Source: Annona cherimola
Lineage: Eukaryota; Streptophyta; Magnoliopsida; Magnoliales; Annonaceae
DNA length: 64,000 nucleotides
Assembly: GCA_030490835.1 (NCBI GenBank)
Contig: CM059972.1
Location: 10,508,264 to 10,572,263 of the forward strand
Reading direction: 5' to 3'
A program made the translations under genes and the position numbers. Below, one piece after another: positions 59,701 to 64,000 of this stretch; positions within the stretch are counted from its first letter, which is position 1; each line of letters opens with the position of its first letter. Under the pieces are notes generated by a model. It had not been told where the DNA came from. It was given only the letters and a program-made list of their open reading frames with translations, and made no database searches.

Positions 59701-62455
59701 CTTATTTTCATTAAATAATTTTTAATATTTGCTGACATCTGCTGGGGCTGAATAATTTAATTTTTTTACGGTTTGTAGCTCTGATGAGAATTCATGGCGA
59801 AAAGCAATGGAGTTGCTTGTAGAGGTTGCTTCTCATGGAGAAGACACTGGTTATGAGGTGCCTTGCCTCATTATTTCAGCTAAGGATGATCTTGACCCCT
59901 CTCCAATAGCCTTACAAAATTCAACAAGGGTATGTGTTACTATAGTGCCTATGCTTAAAAATTAATTATTTCCTCTTGCAAATTTATTATTTCCCATCAT
60001 ATGTCATGGAAGATAGAATAAAATACTGAAAAATAGGATGCAAACAGTAACAGTCAGAGTTGCTTCCATTGCAATCAGAGGTCTCAGGTTCAAGTTGCAA
60101 GAAATAGACCCTCTTGGGACCTTGCAATGTCCGGGAACTCTTTGTGCCAGGGCAGTCTTTTTTTGAGTAGGTCACCAATGCTGTTGTTTTCAATATTCAC
60201 TACCATTCTGTGGCTGTAAGACGCATTCCAGATATAACTGGATAATTGGTGTACCAATGATGCCATTTGCTTTTTCTGATGTATCAGACTGCTGCAGTAT
60301 GAATATTTTTTTTGACGGGTATGTATTATACAATTATCTCAACTTGTATTACAATTAGGCCTTGCGATATTCTTACAATTTTCATATAATAATATTCTAA
60401 CAAACATCTATCAATATCCCTGCTTTTCCTCTATGATGGACACACTCATGAAATATCAAGGAGACAACTGCTGCCATGTCACACATGTTTCGAACACCAG
60501 ACAGCCTCTTATCGCGTCAGAGCTCTTACCACCAGTGCACTGTCCTGGTGGCGCTGCAGTATGAATATTGGGTGCCGAGCATTTTGAAAGCTACATTAAA
60601 TGTACCATTTATCAAGTAATCTATAGAGATATTCTGGTGATGCATATTGAGGGAATGGGCCGAGTTTACTTTGTCTCATTCAATCATTTTATTATCTATC
60701 GGTGATTTGATTCTGCTTTTAGATCCTTGAATTATTACATTTTTTTGTGTTATTGTTTCACATTTTATTGTTGACCTGCCCGAATGCCCTTATTTTAGTT
60801 GCACACGTGCGTGCATGCATGGTTTCTTTTTTTTTTTTTTGTGTGGGGGCAGGGGAACGGGAGGGTGGTCTGCAACAAAATTCTAGCTTACAATGCATTG
60901 CGAATTTTCATTTTTAGTTTTATTTGCACTTATCAATTTTTGTAATCAGTTAATTCTAAACCTCCTTAATTGTGTGTTTAATAATGAGGAAAAGTTTCAT
61001 CCAAACTTTTTTCTTTCTTTTTCCATCCCTTTTTAATTGAGTTCCAATTCAATGGATCTAGTTCTGCTGAACTGTATTTGTGGAGCCTCTTGGTTTGGAA
61101 AAGTCCAATCCAACCAAGTATTTGGTTAACTAAGAGTCGTCTAAATCAAAGTTTACATAGGTCATTATCATTTAAAGGTCAATATATGCACACATTATCA
61201 TTTATTTATTTGTTTTCCTACTGGTGCTATCAGTGAATACACTTTTTTGATATACATTGATGTTTGCTATTTCATGCTAATGTAGGTGAGCCAAGATATG
61301 GGAATAGAAGCACCCATACCTGTTAGCATGAAGCTGGGAGATTTCAATAATGTGTTCCAGAGGATTATTAGTGCAGCACAACAACCCCACCTGAGTATTC
61401 CAGAAACTGAAGCAGGAAGAAGCCGCAAGCATTATCGCCAGCTTGTAAACCGATCTCTTATGATTGTTTCTGGTATGCTTTATTGTCCTCATTCTTGTTT
61501 CTGATGTTGATCGCCCATTGCTAAAACTTTTTCTCCAGCTTATAAACCGATCTCTTATGATTGTTTCTGGTAAGCTTTAGAGTTCTCATTCTTGCTTCTG
61601 ATGTTGATCACCCACTACTAAAACTCTTTCTTTCCTTCCATTTTTACGATTGTGAAGGATTTCGTTTTGTTCTTGGGATGTGTTCTGGAAACATATTCAG
61701 ATGAAGATTGGCTTACAAGAAACTTGCTTTTGTATCCTTTGCTTTTCTATGAATTCTGTCAGCTAATAAATGCTCTGCAGTCTTAATTCCGTAGTCCATA
61801 CTGAGACTGATCCTTTCAATATGGGTAATGGTAAGAACAAGTTAGATTGTTGGAAGTAGTTGTGCTGTTATTACATCACATTAACAGTGTAAAACTAGTA
61901 TAGGTTAAATAGACCAGCCATCCAAACACACCCAGAGTGCTGTTTAAGACAACCTGCCTAAACTATTTGAATAAATTACAAATGTCAATTTGAAAATAAA
62001 GATAAATACTCAAATGTTTAAAATTTTAAACTTCGTATATCATGGAAGAGGTATATATCTTGTACATTATACAATAATTGTAGAGGTATTTAAGGGAAAA
62101 AAAATTTCTAATATTAAAAATATCCCCAACAATATGTTCTCAGGACTTATTTGCTAAAATGGGCTTATGGAGCCCCTAGCTGCTGAAGGCAACTTTACTT
62201 CAAGCAAATAATTAGTAAGCCTCGAAAACAAGCTAAATCAAATTGGCCTGCAGTCCTGTTTCATGCAATCCTGTTTGATTTTATCGCTCAATTATTCCAT
62301 CCTTTCTTACCTGAACACGCATTTGCTTTTAATCTTCACTTTACAAAGTGACGGCTGACGAGATGGTTATTTCATATGCAGTTGGGGCTGCCGTTGCCAT
62401 TGTTGGACTAGCAGCTTACAGAGTATATGCTGCGAGGAAGAGCACATCTGGTTAA
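47703..62455 (+). CDS. MIRO1: mitochondrial Rho GTPase (MIRO), 645 aa, 13 exons
   Basis: Outer-membrane calcium-binding GTPase needed for mitochondrial distribution and morphology. Exons: 47703-47917, 48994-49273, 49901-50077, 50196-50447, 51007-51075, 51559-51614, 52961-53042, 55573-55784, 55981-56050, 56670-56782, 59779-59929, 61286-61472, 62382-62455; all GT-AG and in frame. First GTPase domain has P-loop GDRGTGKS (22-29) and GCKLDLR in place of the usual NKxD. EF hand 1 is [12 protein letters not shown] (208-219); EF hand 2 is [12 protein letters not shown] (328-339), split between exons 5 and 6. Second GTPase domain has P-loop GPKNAGKS (432-439) and DQPG. The C-terminal anchor is hydrophobic (about 622-637), followed by a basic ARKSTSG tail, as in tail-anchored MIRO. 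Length fits the plant family (about 650 aa). The start is the first ATG that gives the family N-terminus. MIRO1 versus MIRO2 is not settled. Introns hold several transposons. Confidence 0.95.
51229..51276 (+). mobile_element. minimal RTE LINE 3' stub in MIRO intron 5
   Basis: AAGCCGATCCCATCTAGGTG, then GGAAATGGCTCATGATGATGATG, repeats the 3' end of the LINE at 27127-27965. The flanking sequence GATTGTGGCTTTTTATA (51215-51231) recurs as GGTTGTGGCTTTATATA (51273-51289), a target duplication of about 15 bp with small differences. So only some 45 bp of element was inserted. Confidence 0.8.
53453..53471. repeat. (TG)n microsatellite in MIRO intron 7
   Basis: Short TG dinucleotide run. The rest of this 2.5-kb intron (53043-55572) shows no recognisable element. 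Confidence 0.85.
56087..56466. mobile_element. palindromic Mutator-like MITE in MIRO intron 9
   Basis: A perfect 9-bp duplication TTATATTTT lies at 56078-56086 and 56467-56475. The ends carry AAGTGCACCCGGGTGCAAAT and GTGCACCTGGGTGCATTTAA. Arms with TTAGTGTATTTAATGTG and its complement meet at TCAGTGGCATTTTTAGTAAT. It begins 36 bp after the exon 9 splice donor, but both splice sites are intact. Confidence 0.85.
57103..58571. mobile_element. hAT-like element in MIRO intron 10, with nested MITE
   Basis: It begins AGGGGTGCAACATGTGCTC and ends GACTGAGTTGCACCCCCTA. AATTATCT precedes it (57095-57102) and GAATTATCT follows it (from 58571), an 8-9-bp hAT duplication. The left end shares CCTAACCCTGACCCTAA and GGGTTGAGTTTCGGGTTGAC with the 2911 and 46151 elements. 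From about 57860 to 58340 it contains a family M MITE body (TAATATCTAAACCGTCTGAC) beside a TA run. No transposase ORF. Confidence 0.8.
60037..60172 (+). mobile_element. degraded Au-like SINE in MIRO intron 11
   Basis: AGTTGCTTCCATTGCAATCA, GAGGTCTCAGGTTCAAGTTG (B-box), GGGACCTTGCAATGTCCGGG and CTTTGTGCCAGGGCAGTC, followed by a T run, follow the Au layout with the middle deleted. Ends and duplications are unclear. Confidence 0.65.
60308..60552 (-). mobile_element. tRNA-derived SINE with 17-bp target duplication, MIRO intron 11
   Basis: GCTGCAGTATGAATATT occurs perfectly at 60291-60307 and 60553-60569. Between them is 245 bp which on the minus strand starts with CCACCAGGACAGTGCACTGG, an A-box-like GGTGGTAAGAGCTCTG and a B-box-like GGTGTTCGAAAC about 30 nt later, and ends in an A tail after ATACCCGTC. 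This is the layout of a tRNA-headed SINE inserted by target-primed reverse transcription. It is not the Au family. I do not recognise the family; the identical duplications suggest a fairly recent insertion. Confidence 0.85.
61439..61634 (+). repeat. 97-bp tandem duplication spanning MIRO exon 12 end and donor
   Basis: The unit from 61439 (CAGCTTGTAAACCGATCTCT) recurs at 61536 (CAGCTTATAAACCGATCTCT), followed in both by TATGATTGTTTCTGGTA and TTCTGATGTTGATC.CCCA. The second copy lies in intron 12. It has CTCCAG before it and GTAAGC after it, so 61539-61569 (31 nt) could be spliced as an extra exon; 31 nt would shift the frame before the membrane anchor. Confidence 0.85.
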
Positions 62456-63190
62456 ACAGACGTTCACAACTTGGAAGAATGATCAGAAACACAAGCGCTT
62501 TTCTTTCTTAAGTTGCAGATGTCTGGCTCCTCCTCCCGCGTCTAAGTTTGTGTACAGAGAGGTTTAAATTTTAATAGACTTGAGGTCGTTGGTCATGATG
62601 ATCTCTTAGTCTTTGCTTCTTTCTTTCCACCTAGTAGTCATCTTCAAGCGGTTCCATTAGTATGATGGATCAAACAGGTCATGAATTGGGGGACATTATG
62701 GTCGACGAGTGGGAAATTAAGAAAATCAGATGGATGTGGGGATGCATTATTGCAAAACAGGTCATTAGCTCATGAAAATTTTGCTACTCTTTGTTCCTTT
62801 CTTTTCATCTTTTATTGAGAAATGCAGATTGCAAAATCATAAGGTGGTCTTGGCACATTTATGTATACCTACGGATCTCGGTTTTGTGAATCTTCACACC
62901 AGCCAACCGCCCAACTGTTGCACCAATGTCATATGATATAAGTTTTAATGATTGGGGTTTATGTTGTGCAAATATGCTGACAAAATTTGACTAATATTGA
63001 ATTGTATCAAAATTGCAAATATGCGCCACAGGATTTTCATGAAATTGTAAGCACGTTCCTTTGGTTGGGACGCTGTTATTCTTTTCTGTAAACCGACGAT
63101 AGTGCCTTTTAACCTAAGCGATGAACTTTTCAAATATTATATACATATTTGCCATTTCGTTCTTTTATATTGTTTTACATTTGTTATTAT
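62456..63190. other. 3' flank of MIRO gene
   Basis: The first part probably contains the 3' UTR. No further gene recognised; the short minus-strand ORF near 62945-63133 lacks a domain. Confidence 0.4.
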
Positions 63191-63199
63191 TTGGGCTCC

Positions 63200-63660
63200 T
63201 CTTAATTTTTAAGGTTTTAATCTTTGATGAAAAATTTAATTAATTCATTATATTTAACATCATTTGTTTATTGAGGAGGTTGAGTTTCATTCGGATAAGT
63301 ATGTTTATAAGCCATATTTGTTGATATATATATGTATATATATTCACGTATAAATTATGAAAAAAGCTTAGATTTGTTTATATATATATTAGAATTAATC
63401 ATAGTTTATAGAATTATTTATTCACGTAGAAATGATATTTTAAATGGTTTAGACATTGAAAATACAACTTTGAAAATGATATTTAACATTAAATTATTTT
63501 ATTACATTGATTTTTAATGGGGCTTATACGTAGTGATATAGGACAAATAAAAAGTTTTTTTTTAGAAGAATAAAAAGATTTTCAAGATACTATAAATTAT
63601 GCTAAATTCGATAAATGAAGTAGATTTTTCATTAATCATCAAGATTTTAAAAACGGAAAA
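63200..63660 (+). mobile_element. family M MITE bodies
   Basis: TAGTTTATAGAATTATTTAT and TTAAATGGTTTAGACATTGA, then ATTTAACATTAAATTATTTT, match the reverse of the family M body seen at 11035 and 18750, beside TATATA runs near 63325-63345. Ends are not resolved. Confidence 0.45.
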
Positions 63661-63852
63661 GATTATATGGAAAATGGATTTCATAGAAGCAAGATCACTA
63701 TTATTATATATTTTGTGGCAAATATGCTCACAACATTTTCAAAAATTGCAAGTGTATCACTTGGCTAAAAGGACATTTTCGTTATTTTACAGAAAATTCT
63801 AATAGTATCTTAACAAAATGAGGACACTTGCAACTTCATGCAAATCTTGTGG

Positions 63853-64000
63853 TCACATTTGCAGTTTTGGTAAATTAGGGATTGTAGCACCCGCTGCGAG
63901 CGCTACGATGGGCTCGGAATGATTTTCCGTGCCTTGGAAATCCAGATCGTGTCTGATGGGTTTGAGCCAATCTTTCAACGCCTCCAAGCAGCGGCGCGGG
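63853..64000 (-). CDS. possible C-terminal end of a gene entering from the right (very tentative)
   Basis: From about 63885 the sequence becomes GC-rich. On the minus strand one frame stays open from the window edge to a TGA at 63853-63855, with non-repetitive residues such as CLEALKDWLKP and IVALAAGATIPNL. I recognise no domain, and 49 codons are too few to prove coding; another frame is open almost as far. It could equally be a new repeat. Confidence 0.22.
   Translation of the reverse strand, partial: PRRCLEALKDWLKPIRHDLDFQGTENHSEPIVALAAGATIPNLPKLQM

Overview
This is nuclear DNA from a flowering plant. The evidence is large AT-rich intergenic stretches, spliced genes with GT-AG introns, land-plant gene families (FANTASTIC FOUR-like, NPK1/ANP-type MAPKKK, plant MIRO GTPase), a Ty1/copia element, an RTE-type LINE, Au-like SINEs and dense MITEs. 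I cannot name the species from sequence alone.

Three protein-coding genes are well supported, all on the + strand. An intronless FANTASTIC FOUR-like gene lies at 7128-7937 (269 aa). A 17-exon MAPKKK of the NPK1/ANP class spans 34407-42206 (651 aa). A 13-exon mitochondrial Rho GTPase (MIRO) spans 47703-62455 (645 aa). All exon junctions of the two spliced genes join in frame at GT-AG borders. The genes belong to separate processes (meristem or growth regulation, cytokinesis and stress MAPK signalling, mitochondrial dynamics) and show no sign of working as a cluster.

The rest is mostly transposon-derived. 1-7 kb holds two hAT-like elements with GC-rich ends (270-1566, which contains a tRNA-like segment, and 2911-4522) plus long-TIR MITEs. 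8.9-20.5 kb is a MITE field: a palindromic Mutator-like family, a Tourist-like family with TAA duplications, a family sitting in TA microsatellites, and a ~275-bp tandem repeat in which one unit carries a MITE. 20.68-32.35 kb is one old minus-strand Ty1/copia element with intact LTRs, PBS, PPT and TTAAG target duplication; it is interrupted by a 4.1-kb insertion and an RTE LINE fragment. 43.6-47.4 kb is another repeat block, with four or five palindromic elements in a row and one hAT element nested in another, ending about 320 bp before the MIRO start. MIRO introns carry an hAT element, a palindromic MITE, a minimal LINE stub and a SINE with a perfect 17-bp target duplication.

The best candidates for follow-up are the imperfect triplication of the NPK1 terminal exon and 3' region, a 97-bp duplication at the end of MIRO exon 12 that creates a possible extra exon, the SINE near 60.4 kb, and the palindromic MITE family. 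I found no undescribed multigene system. Most of what is unusual here is repeat structure, and all of it was read by eye without alignment tools.
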